DNA of 64,000 nucleotides, taken from the NCBI GenBank assembly GCA_037045045.1, contig JBAOHL010000002.1:526565-590564 (forward strand). The letters run 5' to 3'. Below are positions 54,068 through 62,794 of this stretch, one piece after another (the stretch's first letter is position 1; every line of letters starts with the position of its first letter). Below the pieces are notes generated by a model. The model ran no database searches, was not told the DNA's origin, and was given only the letters and a program-made list of their open reading frames with translations. The DNA comes from Phosphoribacter sp037045045 (GTDB lineage: Bacteria; Actinomycetota; Actinomycetes; Actinomycetales; Dermatophilaceae). The translations under genes and the position numbers were made by a program.

Positions 54068-54738
54068 ATCACAACCACGCCCAGGGGCACTCGTGGTCAT
54101 GTCCCACGGGCTGCGCGACAACACCCGCGCCCAGAGGCCAGTTGTGGTCGAATCCGACCGGCCAACCCAACGACAACCCCGCCCAGAGGGCAGTCATAGT
54201 CATGTCCCACGGGCTGCGCGACAACACCCGCGCCCAGAGGCCAGCTGTGGTCGAATCCGACCGGCCAACCCAACGACAACCCCGCCCAGAGGGCAGTCAT
54301 AGTCAAGTCCCACGGGCCAAGCGACAACACCCGCGCCCAGAGGCCGGTTGTGGTCGAATCCGACCGGCCAACCCAACGACAACCCCGCCCAGGGGGCAGT
54401 TGTGGCTCAGTTCGAGGTGCGCCCAGCAACCCCGCCCAGGGGGCAATTATGGTCGGGCCCGAAGGGGTAAACCCAGCAACAACCCCGCCCAGGGGGCAAT
54501 CCCAGTTCAGTTCGAGGTGCGCCCCGCAACAACCCCGCCCAGGGGGCAAGTGTGGTCGGGTCCGAAGGGGTAAACCCAGCAACAACCCCGCCCAGGGGGC
54601 AATCCCAGTTCAGTTCGAGGTGCGCCCCGCAACAACCCCGCCCAGGGGGCAAGTGTGGTCGGGTCCGAAGGGGTAAACCCAGCAACAACCCCGCCCAGGG
54701 GGCAATCCTAGTTCAGTTCGAGGTGCGCCCCGCAACAA
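54068..54738. repeat. Satellite-like array, 13 units of 50-52 bp in alternating pairs
   Basis: Thirteen copies of the core CAACCCCGCCCAGGGGGCA (variants with AGAGGGCA or AGAGGCCA) recur every 50 or 52 bases, giving a 102-base higher-order period. Two alternating linkers occur; the left half of the array (to about 54400) has linkers containing CGAATCCGACCGGCCA or GTCCCACGGGCTGCGCGAC, the right half GGTCGGGTCCGAAGGGGTAA or CAGTTCAGTTCGAGGTGCGC. Several frames stay open on both strands simply because the units are repeated. The right end encodes the last residues and the stop of the ABC ATPase. I see no independent gene. Confidence 0.9.
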
Positions 54739-55735
54739 GTGCGCCCACGGGGAGCACGGCCGTGTCGCGCGGGTGCAGCCGCAACCGGATGGCCTCACCC
54801 GGCACCGGTGCGGCGTCGAGATCGGCGACGGCAGGCAGGGTGACTGTGGCGACGTCGACCTGCAGATGGATGCCGTCGCGGGCAGTCAGGGCCGACCGGC
54901 AAACCCCCTCGATGGGCCCCTGCGGGTCCGCGCGCAACGCCCGCCGTTGGAGTGCGACAGCTTGGCCTGCCGGGCACCGAATACCCAACCGGGAAGCCAC
55001 CGGTGCGTCGACCACCGCGGCATACCCGAGGAACAGAGCCGCCTCGGCGTCGGCGGGGTGTCGCCAGACCTGCGCGGTGGCCCCCTGCTGCACCAGTTGC
55101 CCAGCGCGCATCAGGGCGGTGCGATCGGCCACGGTGAACGCCTCGTCCTGGTCGTGAGTGACGAGCAGTGCGCTCGTCGCAGTGGCGGCCAGGGCGGCCC
55201 GCAAGTCCACCGCCAGCCGCTCGCGCAGGGCGCGATCCAGGGCGGACAGCGGCTCGTCCAGCAACAGCAGCCGGGGGTGGGCGGCGAGGGCCCGAGCGAG
55301 GGCGACCCGCTGCGCCTCCCCGCCGGACAGGGTGGCCGGCCGGCGTGCGCCGTAACCGCGCAGGTCCACCAGTTCCAGCAGCCGGTCGACCTCACGGGTC
55401 AATGACGCCCCGCGGATCCCCTTGCGGCGCAACGCATATCCGACGTTGCCGGCGACGTCGAGGTGGGCGAAGAGCTGGCCGTCCTGGAACATCATCGCGA
55501 AGCCCCGCCGATGGGTCGGCGTGTCGGCGAGGTCAGCGCCGTCCATCCGGATCGACCCGGCGGTCAGCGGCTCGATGCCCGCGACGGCCCGCAGCAGGGT
55601 CGACTTGCCGCACCCCGACGGCCCGAGCACAGCGACCACGGTCGCCGGCTCAACCCGCAGATCCACCGCGTCGACGGCGACCATGGCGCCGAAGCGCACG
55701 GTGACCGTGTCGACGACCAGCCCCGGCTCGGCCAC
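54713..55735 (-). CDS. ABC transporter ATPase of the thiamine uptake operon
   Basis: 340 residues from a GTG two bases after the thiP stop. Walker A GPSGCGKST, Q-loop MMFQDGQLFAHLDV, signature LSGGEAQRVALARALA, Walker B LLLLDEPLSALD and the switch LLVTHDQDEAFTVADR are intact. A C-terminal TOBE-like domain follows (about 250-330). The last residues (VAGRTSN) and the stop codon are supplied by the tandem array. It powers the ThiB-ThiP importer. Confidence 0.93.
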   Translation of the reverse strand: MAEPGLVVDTVTVRFGAMVAVDAVDLRVEPATVVAVLGPSGCGKSTLLRAVAGIEPLTAGSIRMDGADLADTPTHRRGFAMMFQDGQLFAHLDVAGNVGYALRRKGIRGASLTREVDRLLELVDLRGYGARRPATLSGGEAQRVALARALAAHPRLLLLDEPLSALDRALRERLAVDLRAALAATATSALLVTHDQDEAFTVADRTALMRAGQLVQQGATAQVWRHPADAEAALFLGYAAVVDAPVASRLGIRCPAGQAVALQRRALRADPQGPIEGVCRSALTARDGIHLQVDVATVTLPAVADLDAAPVPGEAIRLRLHPRDTAVLPVGALVAGRTSN

Positions 55736-55736
55736 G

Positions 55737-57419
55737 TCAGAGGGCCCCGACCGATTCGGTCTGCAGCCGCTCGACCAAGGCCATGACCACCCCCGTGACC
55801 AGCGCGAGGACGACCGATGCCGCGAGGGCAGTGCCGAAATTCGCGGCGCCGGGTCGACCGATGAGCTCGTAGACCTCGATCGGCAGCGTCGGCCGGTCCG
55901 GCCGGGCCAGGAAGCTCGTCGCGCCGAACTCCCCCAGCGAGACGGCGAGCGCGAATCCCAGCGCCGCGACGAGCGGCCGGCGCACGGCCGGCAGATCGAC
56001 GTCGAGCAAGATGCGCGCCGGCGAGGCACCGAGCGTCGCGGCGACCTGGCGTTGCCGTTCGTCGACGCCCCGCAGGACGGGAGCCAGGGTGCGGACGACG
56101 AGCGGCAGCGCGACCATTGCCTGGGCGATCGGCACGAGCGCCCACGAAGAGCGCAGGTCCCGGGGTGGCCGGTCGAGGGTGATGAGAAACCCGAACCCGA
56201 TGGTCACCGCCGAGATTCCCAACGGGAGCATGAAGGCCCCGTCGAGGATGCCCAGCACCCGGGCGCCGGCGCGTGAGGCCGGCCGGCGGGACACGACGCC
56301 GGAGACCGCGAGGCCCAGCAGGACCGCCAGCGCGGTGGCCGCGGCAGCGGTCGTCCACGAGTTGGCCAGGGCCTGCCACACCGGGACGGTGAGGACCGTG
56401 CCGCCCGAGGGGCCCCCGAGCGCCCGGTAGTTCTCGAGCGTCCACTCCTCCCCGCGGCGCAGCGAGCGTATGACCAGCGCGGCCATTGGGGTGACGAGGA
56501 AGACGACGACGAGCGCGGTGACCACCGCCGACGGCAGCGCGCGGATCGTCAGGCCAACGGGCCGGGCGACCCCGCGCCGGCGCACCGAGGCGCGCTGGCT
56601 GCCTCGACCGAGGTATGCCGTGACGCCGAGCATGGCGACGACGGCGAGCAACTGGACGAGCGAGAGCGCCGCCGCGGAGCGCAGGTCGAGCAACTGCGTG
56701 GTGAGCAGGTAGATCTCGGTCTCGACGGTGCCGTACTGCAACCCCCCGAGGGTGAGGACCACGCCGAACGCGGTGGCGCAGAAGAGGAAGACGACACTGG
56801 CCGCCGAGAGGATCGACGGGGTCAGTGCCGGGAGCGTGACAGTGCGCCACACCGTCCAGGGCCCGGCCCCGAGCGCCGCCGCGGACTGCTCGGCCCGCAC
56901 GTCGAGGTCCTGCCACGTCGACCCCACGGTGCGCACCACCACGGCGAGGTTGAAGAAGACGAACGCGGCGAGCACGGCGCCCCAATGCCCGTCCAGCCCC
57001 AGCCCCCCGAGCGGACCCGACGCGGACAGCAACGACCGGAACGCCACCCCCACGACGACGGTCGGCATGACGAACGGGAGCGTGACGAGTGCCCGCAAGG
57101 CCCGCCGGCCCGGCGTGGCGGTGCGATAGAGCAGGTGGGCCACCGGCACGCCGAGCAGGACGGTGATCACCGTCGCCGCGGCGGCCATCCCGAAGGTGAA
57201 CGCAAGGACCCGGTGGGTACGGGTGCGCCCGAACACGTCCACGAATCCGCCGAGGTCTAGGCCGCCCTCACCAAGCAGTCCCCGGCCGAGCATCCCGCCG
57301 ACCGGCAGCACGACGAACACGGCGAGGAAGGCCAACGGCACGGCCGCGACGGCAGCCAGGGTCAGCACGCCGCCGACCCGGCGACGGCGGGCCGGCGGGA
57401 CCACAACGGGCCCGGTCAC
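55737..57419 (-). CDS. thiP: Thiamine-type ABC transporter permease (fused double permease)
   Basis: 560 residues from a GTG that overlaps the substrate-binding gene stop (GTGA). Two permease halves, each of about six helices, with the EAA-type loops EQSAAALGAGPWTVWRTVTLPALTPS and QRQVAATLGASPARILLDVDLPAVRRP. This fused layout is that of ThiP and the related Fe3+ permeases; the TPP riboswitch upstream favours thiamine or a thiamine precursor. Confidence 0.9.
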   Translation of the reverse strand: MTGPVVVPPARRRRVGGVLTLAAVAAVPLAFLAVFVVLPVGGMLGRGLLGEGGLDLGGFVDVFGRTRTHRVLAFTFGMAAAATVITVLLGVPVAHLLYRTATPGRRALRALVTLPFVMPTVVVGVAFRSLLSASGPLGGLGLDGHWGAVLAAFVFFNLAVVVRTVGSTWQDLDVRAEQSAAALGAGPWTVWRTVTLPALTPSILSAASVVFLFCATAFGVVLTLGGLQYGTVETEIYLLTTQLLDLRSAAALSLVQLLAVVAMLGVTAYLGRGSQRASVRRRGVARPVGLTIRALPSAVVTALVVVFLVTPMAALVIRSLRRGEEWTLENYRALGGPSGGTVLTVPVWQALANSWTTAAAATALAVLLGLAVSGVVSRRPASRAGARVLGILDGAFMLPLGISAVTIGFGFLITLDRPPRDLRSSWALVPIAQAMVALPLVVRTLAPVLRGVDERQRQVAATLGASPARILLDVDLPAVRRPLVAALGFALAVSLGEFGATSFLARPDRPTLPIEVYELIGRPGAANFGTALAASVVLALVTGVVMALVERLQTESVGAL

Positions 57420-58534
57420 CGGGTGGTCAGGTCCGTCCACTGCCGCAGCCAGGCATCGCGGTTGGCGTCGATGGTCTGCGGGCTCACGGCATACGGCGTC
57501 GGCGCGATCTTGGCCCACGTCGCCCAGTCGGCCGGCAACGCGACCTCCTTGGCGACCGGGTACACGTACATCGACTCGGGGATCGAGGCCTGCACCGGCG
57601 TGGTCAGCAGGTATGCGACGAACGCCTTGGCCCCCTCGGGGTTCTTCGCCCCGGCGAGGACCCCGGCGTACTCGACCTGGCGGAAGCACGTGTCGAGCAG
57701 CGCCGCGGTCGTCGGGGTCGTCCCACCCTTGGGGATGGTGAAGGGGATCGACGAGGCGTAGGACAGGACGATCGGACGCGCACCCTTGCCGTCGCCGCCG
57801 CTGAAGTCGACCATGTACGCGTCGGTCCAGCCCGCCGTGATCTTCGTGTCGTTGGCCACGAGCTTGCGCCAGTAGTCCGCCCAGCCGCTCGCGCCGTACT
57901 TGCCGACCGTCGCGAGCAGGAAGGCGAACCCAGGGCTCGACGTCGACGCCCCCGGCGTGACGAACAGCCCCTTGTACTCCGGCTTGACGAGATCGTCGAG
58001 GGTGACCGGCGCGGCAGTCCCCTTGGCGGCGAACCACTGGCTGTCGACGTTGACGCACACGTCCCCGAAGTCGACCGGCGTGAGCTGTCCCGCACCGGCC
58101 CCGGTGAGCAGGTGCGCGTCCGCGCCGGCCGGCAAGGTCGGGCGGTATGCCGCGAGGACCCCCTCCTTGACCGCGCGGCCGGCGAAGGCGTTGTCGATCC
58201 CGTAGACGGCGTCGGCGATCGGCGCCGACTTCGTGAGCACGAGCTTGTTCGTCAGCTGGCCGGCATCGCCGGACTTCAGGACTGTGACGACGCAGCCGGT
58301 CTTCGCGGTGAACGCGGCGAGCAGGGCATCGGACACGGCGAACGAGTCGTGCGTCGCGACGGTCACTGCGGTGGTGCTCGTGCAGCGGTATGCCGTGGCG
58401 TCGACGCTCACCGTCGGGGTCGGGGTCGGTGTGGACGTGCCGCCGGCGGGGCTGCCGCCCGAGGAGCATGCCGCGAGCGCGACGACGGCCGCGAGGGCGG
58501 CGGACACGGCATACCGGCGGGTGAAGCGGGTCAT
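57416..58534 (-). CDS. thiB: Thiamine ABC transporter substrate-binding lipoprotein
   Basis: 372 residues. Signal peptide with lipobox LAAC near residue 22, then a Thr/Pro linker (TSTPTPTPTVS). The mature domain begins VTVATHDSFAVSDALLAAFTAKTGC, as in ThiB/TbpA, and contains ADAVYGIDNAFAGRAV and a conserved C-terminal SPQTIDANRDAWLRQWTDL. It binds thiamine (or its phosphates) outside the membrane. First gene of a three-gene operon controlled by the TPP riboswitch. Confidence 0.93.
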   Translation of the reverse strand: MTRFTRRYAVSAALAAVVALAACSSGGSPAGGTSTPTPTPTVSVDATAYRCTSTTAVTVATHDSFAVSDALLAAFTAKTGCVVTVLKSGDAGQLTNKLVLTKSAPIADAVYGIDNAFAGRAVKEGVLAAYRPTLPAGADAHLLTGAGAGQLTPVDFGDVCVNVDSQWFAAKGTAAPVTLDDLVKPEYKGLFVTPGASTSSPGFAFLLATVGKYGASGWADYWRKLVANDTKITAGWTDAYMVDFSGGDGKGARPIVLSYASSIPFTIPKGGTTPTTAALLDTCFRQVEYAGVLAGAKNPEGAKAFVAYLLTTPVQASIPESMYVYPVAKEVALPADWATWAKIAPTPYAVSPQTIDANRDAWLRQWTDLTTR

Positions 58535-58563
58535 GTGGAACGGTCCTCCTCTGTCGGGAGGGG

Positions 58564-58595
58564 CTGCCGAAGGGGCGCGAGCGACCCCTCGGCAG
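58564..58595 (-). terminator. Expression-platform hairpin of the TPP riboswitch
   Basis: CTGCCGAGGGG pairs with CCCCTTCGGCAG around an about ten-base loop, between the aptamer and the thiB ribosome site (GAGGAGGACC). It is either an intrinsic terminator-like stem or part of a switch that masks the ribosome site; there is no U-run, so translational control is more likely. Confidence 0.5.
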
Positions 58596-58603
58596 ATGAG
58601 AGT

Positions 58604-58690
58604 CGACTCCCTTCGCCGGTACTAACCGGATCAGGTTCGAGGGTCTGCGGCGGGCCGCACTCTCAGCGCCCGAGGGCGCTCCCCTGTCGT
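58604..58690 (-). promoter_or_regulatory. TPP riboswitch (THI element)
   Basis: On the minus strand the conserved THI-box parts occur in order: GGGGAGC, GCTGAGAGTGC, ACCCTCGAACCTGATCCGG, TTAGTACCGGCGAAGGGA. It lies in the leader of the thiB-thiP-ATPase operon. TPP binding would lower expression of the importer. Confidence 0.95.
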
Positions 58691-58763
58691 GGTGAGGGTG
58701 ACTTTACCCGCTGTCCGTGCCAGAGTCGGACCACGAGGGCGAACGAGGACCGGGAGGACGGCG

Positions 58764-59063
58764 ATGGGCTCGCTGGTGTGGAAGGTCATGGGGGCCGGGT
58801 CGGCCATCCTCGGTGCCGCCATCGGGCAACGGGTGGTCAACACCGGGTGGCGGGTCGCCACCGGCGAGGCACCCCCCGACGATCCCAGCCACCCCGAGGA
58901 CGTGTCGTGGCAACAAGCCCTGGCGTTCTCCGCGGCCACCGGTCTCGTGGTCAGCGCATCGAGGGTGCTCGCGACCCGCAAGGCCGCGAAGTATTACACC
59001 CGCTCCTCGGGGCACCTGCCGCCGTCCATGGTCAAGGACGACAAGAAGGGCGCCACCGCCTGA
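58764..59063 (+). CDS. DUF4235 small membrane protein
   Basis: 99 residues with GGGAGG nine bases before the ATG. Pattern LVWKVMGAGSAILGAAIGQRVVNTGWRVATG and a second helix ALAFSAATGLVVSASRVLATRKAAKYY match DUF4235, a two-helix actinobacterial membrane protein of unknown function. Confidence 0.88.
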   Translation: MGSLVWKVMGAGSAILGAAIGQRVVNTGWRVATGEAPPDDPSHPEDVSWQQALAFSAATGLVVSASRVLATRKAAKYYTRSSGHLPPSMVKDDKKGATA

Positions 59064-59113
59064 CCGGCCTGAGCCGTCTGATCCCCCGGCCCCCTCGGCC
59101 GGTCGATTCCGCA

Positions 59114-60439
59114 CTACGGCAGGGCGCCGATGAGGCCCATCGACTCGCGTAGCAGCGGAGCCACCGGGCCGAACACGTGGTGCCCGTCCTCGACGACAGT
59201 GCGCCCGCCGACGACCACGGTGACGACGTCCGCGGCCGTCGCGGCATACGCGATCTGGGCGGGTTTCGCCCCGACGGTGCGCGTCGTCTCCATGTCGACG
59301 ACGACGAAGTCCGCGAGCATCCCCGGGGCGAGTTGCCCCCCGTCGTACCACCCGAGGCTGCGGTAGCCGTTGACCGTGGCCATCTGGACGAGATCGGCGG
59401 TCGACACCCGGCCCCGTTCACCGCTGGCGAGCCGCTCGTGCATCTCGACCTCACGCATCTCGAGGAACGGGTCGAGCACCGCGTGTTGGTCCGAACCGAG
59501 GCTCACCGCAACGCCCCGATCGACCAACCCGCGCACGTCGGGCAGGCCGTCGGCGAGATCGGCCTCCGAGGTCGGGCAGAGCCCAGCCTGGGTGCGCGTC
59601 TGTGCGAGCAGGTCGAGATCGTCGTCGGACAGGTGAGTGGCGTGGATCGCGGTCGTCTCGGGGCCAAGGGCGCCGCTGTCGGCGAGCAACCGCGTCGGCG
59701 AGCAGCCGTAGTACATCTGGCACGCGAGGTTTTCCGACGGGCGTTCCGAGACGTAGACGTGCAGCGGTGACTCTCCGACGATCCCGGCGACCTGGCGGAT
59801 CTGGTCGCGCGGCACCCGACGGACCGAGTGCACCGCAGCACCTCGACGGAGCATCGGCGATTGCGACACCCGCCTCATCCGCTCGGCCCAGGCCTCGACC
59901 GACCCGTCGGAGAACCGCTCGAGGACCCCCGTGGTGGGCAGGTGTCCCTCGGCGGTCAGGCCGCCGGACAGGTAGCAGACGTCGACGAGGGTGAGGCGCA
60001 CTCCCGCTTCGGCGGCGGCCTGCGCCAGGGCATGGCCCATGGCGTTGGGGTCCTCGTACCGCACGCCACCGGGGCCGTGGTGCAGGTAGTGGAATTCCCC
60101 GACGACGGTGTACCCGGCCAAGGCCATCTCGGCGAACGTCGCCCGCGCGAGGGCGAGGTAGAGGTCGGGGGTGATCCGTTCGGCGACGGCGAGCATCCGC
60201 GCCTGCCAGGCCAGGGCGTTGTCGGCGTCGATCTGGGTCCGCCCACGCAGGGCACGCTGGAAGATGTGGCTGTGGACGTTGGCCAGGCCCGGCAGGACGA
60301 CACCGTGCAGGTGGACGTCGTCGCCGCGACGCGTCGTGCGGGTCTCGACGCTGACGAACCGGCCGTCACCGACGACGAGGCGGACTCCGCGGGCCGGCCC
60401 TGAGGGCAGCCAGGCGTGATCGGCCCAGTACGACGTCAC
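59114..60439 (-). CDS. hutF: Formimidoylglutamate deiminase
   Basis: 441 residues from the GTG at 60439. Amidohydrolase metal motif NVHSHIFQRALRG, then FHYLHHGPGG, later AIHATHLSDDDLDLLAQT and SLGSDQHAVLDPFLEMRE with the metal aspartate. The HSH/FQRALRG block is specific for HutF in the histidine-utilisation pathway (N-formimidoyl-glutamate to N-formyl-glutamate). No other hut gene is in the window. The 159 bases upstream hold only the ybaK promoter area. Confidence 0.92.
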   Translation of the reverse strand: MTSYWADHAWLPSGPARGVRLVVGDGRFVSVETRTTRRGDDVHLHGVVLPGLANVHSHIFQRALRGRTQIDADNALAWQARMLAVAERITPDLYLALARATFAEMALAGYTVVGEFHYLHHGPGGVRYEDPNAMGHALAQAAAEAGVRLTLVDVCYLSGGLTAEGHLPTTGVLERFSDGSVEAWAERMRRVSQSPMLRRGAAVHSVRRVPRDQIRQVAGIVGESPLHVYVSERPSENLACQMYYGCSPTRLLADSGALGPETTAIHATHLSDDDLDLLAQTRTQAGLCPTSEADLADGLPDVRGLVDRGVAVSLGSDQHAVLDPFLEMREVEMHERLASGERGRVSTADLVQMATVNGYRSLGWYDGGQLAPGMLADFVVVDMETTRTVGAKPAQIAYAATAADVVTVVVGGRTVVEDGHHVFGPVAPLLRESMGLIGALP

Positions 60440-60585
60440 GGCACTCCCTTGGGCTAGACAACCGGTCCAATGGGCCATCCTGACACTTGATCCTGGCGAA
60501 CGCGAGGCCAACGCACGGGACGCTCAGGTTCAAGCGTTCTCCTCTTGCCCGGTCGTCCCCGACCCAGCGTGAGGCACCGTCGACG

Positions 60586-60598
60586 TAGGCTGTCTCGG
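60586..60598 (+). promoter_or_regulatory. Leaderless -10 box of ybaK
   Basis: TAGGCT, seven bases, GTG at 60599. Confidence 0.55.
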
Positions 60599-61066
60599 GT
60601 GACCGCCGAGGCCCGCGCCCTCGCCGCTCTGACGTCATCCGGGATCTCGTTTTCCGTCACGCGGCATGAGCGGGCGAGCTCGATCGAGCACGCCGCGCAG
60701 CTACGCGGTGTGCGTCCGGGCGACATCGTCAAGACCCTCGTGGTCCGCCGCGGCGCCGAGGACTACCTGTTCGTCCTCGTCCCGGGGGACCGCACCTTTT
60801 CGTGGCCCAAGCTGCGCGCGCTGCTGGGCACGTCGCGCCTGTCGATGCCTGACGCCGCGGGTGCGTATGCCGTGACAGGGTACGAGCGCGGGACGATCAC
60901 GCCGTTCGGTTCGACCCGCGCGTGGCCGGTCGTCGCCGACCTCGGGATCGCCGGGCGCACCGTGTCGATGGGAGCCGGCGCGCATGGCGTCGCGGTGACC
61001 CTCGCCGGGGACGCCGTTCTGCAGTCCCTCCGAGCTCAGGTCGCGGACATCGCCGACGACCGATGA
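60599..61066 (+). CDS. YbaK/EbsC-family aminoacyl-tRNA deacylase
   Basis: 155 residues from the GTG at 60599. The editing-domain pattern SIEHAAQLRGVRPGDIVKTLVVRRGAEDYLFVLVPGDRTFSWPKL and the GSTRAWPVVADLGIAG region match YbaK (Cys-tRNAPro deacylase) and its ProX-like relatives; the lysine of IVKTLV is the conserved catalytic residue. It clears mischarged tRNA in trans. Confidence 0.88.
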   Translation: MTAEARALAALTSSGISFSVTRHERASSIEHAAQLRGVRPGDIVKTLVVRRGAEDYLFVLVPGDRTFSWPKLRALLGTSRLSMPDAAGAYAVTGYERGTITPFGSTRAWPVVADLGIAGRTVSMGAGAHGVAVTLAGDAVLQSLRAQVADIADDR

Positions 61067-61180
61067 GGCTGTCGTGGGGGGCCGGGTAGCACTCACGCCG
61101 GGCGGCTACCCGCCCAGTCGCCGCGCCGCGGCGGGTCAGGCGTCACGAAGGCAAGGGTGCCACGCAGGGACACTAGGTCG

Positions 61181-62794
61181 GTGAGCGTCTCTTCGGTGAC
61201 CGCGGTCGTGCTCTGCGGTGGGCGATCGCGCCGCTTCGGCACCGACAAGACCCGGGCCTCGTTGCACGGCCTGCCCCTGCTCGACCACGTCTTGGCAGGG
61301 GTGCCGCGGTCGTGGACGGTGCTGTGCGTCGGTCCGAGTCGACCGACGGTCCGGGCAGTCGGGTGGGTGCGCGAGGACCCGGCCGGCGGCGGCCCCAACG
61401 CGGCGATCGCGGCGGCGCTGCCGCACGTCGACAGCCCGCTCGTCGTCGTCCTCGCGGCGGACATGCCATGGGCCGGATCGGCCGCCCTCGACCTCGCCGA
61501 GGCCCTCGCCGAGGCCCTCGAACGCTCCCGAGCGCAACCGCCGGCCGAGGTCCACGCCGACGCGCGGGCCAGGGCCAACCCAGGGATCGATGCCGTGTAC
61601 GCCCGAGACCGCAACGGGCGCGTCCAGCCGCTGCTCGCGGCATACCGGACCGCGGCGCTGCGGGCGGCACTGCCCGCCCCGCCGGAGAACACCCCAGCCC
61701 GCATGCTCATCGAACGCGTTCCTCATCTCGTCATCGACGTCGGCGACGGCGCGCTCGACGTCGACACGGTGGCCGACCTCGACGCCGCCCTCCGGCGCCC
61801 GCCTAGGCTCGGCACCATGCGCGCCGTCACCGTCCCGACCCCGGGTCCGCCCGAGGCCCTCGTCTTGACCGACCTGCCCGAGCCGGTCGCCGGGCCCGGC
61901 GAGGTGGTTGTCGAGGTGGTGGCCGCCGGCGTCAACCGGGCCGACGTCATGCAGCGTTTGGGGTTCTACCCGTCGCCGCCATGGGCGCCGCCGTACCCGG
62001 GCCTGGAGGTCAGCGGGCGGGTGGCGGCGCTCGGTGAGGGCGTGACCGGGTGGGCCGTCGGCGACGAGGTGTGCGCGCTGCTGTCCGGCGGGGGTTACGC
62101 CAAGCGTGTCGCCGTGCCGGCCGGGCAGCTGCTGCCGGTGCCCGCGGGAGTCTCGCTCATCGACGCCGCCGCCTTGCCGGAAGTGGTGGCCACGGTGTGG
62201 TCCAACGTCTTCCTCACGGCCAACCTGCAGCCCGGTCAGGTCCTGCTCGTGCACGGCGGCTCGTCGGGGATCGGCACGATGGCCGTGCAGCTCGGAGCGG
62301 CCTTCGGCGCGCGGGTGGCGGTCACCGCGGGCAGCGCCGCGAAACTGCAGGTATGCCGCGAGCTCGGCGCGCAGGTTCTCGTCAACTACCGCGAAGAGGA
62401 CTTCGTCGAGCGGATCACGCAGGATACCGACGGCCACGGCGCCGACGTCATCCTCGACAACATGGGCGCGAAGTACCTCGCTCGCAACGTCGATGCCCTC
62501 GCGGTGGCCGGGCGCCTGGTCGTCATCGGCCTGCAGGGCGGCGCCAAGGCGGAACTCGACCTCGGGCGCCTGCTCGGCAAACGCGCCGCGGTCATCGCCA
62601 CCTCGCTGCGAGCTCGCCCGACCGCCGAGAAGGCGACCATCGTCGCCGCAGTACGCGAACACGTGTGGCCGCTGGTCGACTCGGGACGGGTGCGCCCCAT
62701 CGTGCACGCGCGATACCCGCTGGCCGAGGTCGTCCAGGCCCACCGCGTGATGGAGTCTTCGACCCACATCGGCAAGCTGCTGCTTACCCTCTGA
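61181..62794 (+). CDS. In-frame MobA-like NTP transferase joined to zinc-type quinone oxidoreductase
   Basis: 537 residues if read from the GTG at 61181 (GTG at 61196 is an alternative). Residues 1-210 are a molybdenum-cofactor guanylyltransferase-like domain: VVLCGGRSRRFGTDK, DPAGGGPNAAIAAALPH and VVVLAADMPW. No stop separates it from a complete oxidoreductase starting at residue 213 (MRAVTVP). Either the two are one fused protein, or the shorter product from the internal start at 61817 is made separately; the internal -10 box supports the second. The MobA domain is full length (about 205 residues). Confidence 0.75.
   Translation: MSVSSVTAVVLCGGRSRRFGTDKTRASLHGLPLLDHVLAGVPRSWTVLCVGPSRPTVRAVGWVREDPAGGGPNAAIAAALPHVDSPLVVVLAADMPWAGSAALDLAEALAEALERSRAQPPAEVHADARARANPGIDAVYARDRNGRVQPLLAAYRTAALRAALPAPPENTPARMLIERVPHLVIDVGDGALDVDTVADLDAALRRPPRLGTMRAVTVPTPGPPEALVLTDLPEPVAGPGEVVVEVVAAGVNRADVMQRLGFYPSPPWAPPYPGLEVSGRVAALGEGVTGWAVGDEVCALLSGGGYAKRVAVPAGQLLPVPAGVSLIDAAALPEVVATVWSNVFLTANLQPGQVLLVHGGSSGIGTMAVQLGAAFGARVAVTAGSAAKLQVCRELGAQVLVNYREEDFVERITQDTDGHGADVILDNMGAKYLARNVDALAVAGRLVVIGLQGGAKAELDLGRLLGKRAAVIATSLRARPTAEKATIVAAVREHVWPLVDSGRVRPIVHARYPLAEVVQAHRVMESSTHIGKLLLTL
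61804..61816 (+). promoter_or_regulatory. Leaderless -10 box inside the MobA-oxidoreductase reading frame
   Basis: TAGGCT, seven bases, ATG at 61817. It lies in codons Pro-Arg-Leu-Gly of the upstream domain, exactly at the domain junction. Confidence 0.5.
61817..62794 (+). CDS. Zinc-type NAD(P)H:quinone oxidoreductase (PIG3-like)
   Basis: 325 residues if started at the internal ATG, the normal length of the PIG3/Qor family of medium-chain dehydrogenases. Seen: VVAAGVNRADVMQRLGFYPSPPWAPPYPGLEVSG, the NADPH loop VLLVHGGSSGIGTMAVQLG, and the C-terminal YPLAEVVQAHRVMESSTHIGKLLL. No catalytic zinc cysteines are present, as in Qor proteins. Its stop overlaps the next start (TGATG). Two dispersed-motif copies flank it (61639, 62349). 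Confidence 0.9.
   Translation: MRAVTVPTPGPPEALVLTDLPEPVAGPGEVVVEVVAAGVNRADVMQRLGFYPSPPWAPPYPGLEVSGRVAALGEGVTGWAVGDEVCALLSGGGYAKRVAVPAGQLLPVPAGVSLIDAAALPEVVATVWSNVFLTANLQPGQVLLVHGGSSGIGTMAVQLGAAFGARVAVTAGSAAKLQVCRELGAQVLVNYREEDFVERITQDTDGHGADVILDNMGAKYLARNVDALAVAGRLVVIGLQGGAKAELDLGRLLGKRAAVIATSLRARPTAEKATIVAAVREHVWPLVDSGRVRPIVHARYPLAEVVQAHRVMESSTHIGKLLLTL

Noticed and set aside
54068..54738. CRISPR-like array
   Set aside because: The intervals between cores repeat in two alternating families and are not unique spacers; no cas genes are present.
54025..54738. Long open frames on both strands across the satellite array
   Set aside because: They arise because a repeated unit without stops is open in several frames; no ribosome sites or recognisable domains.
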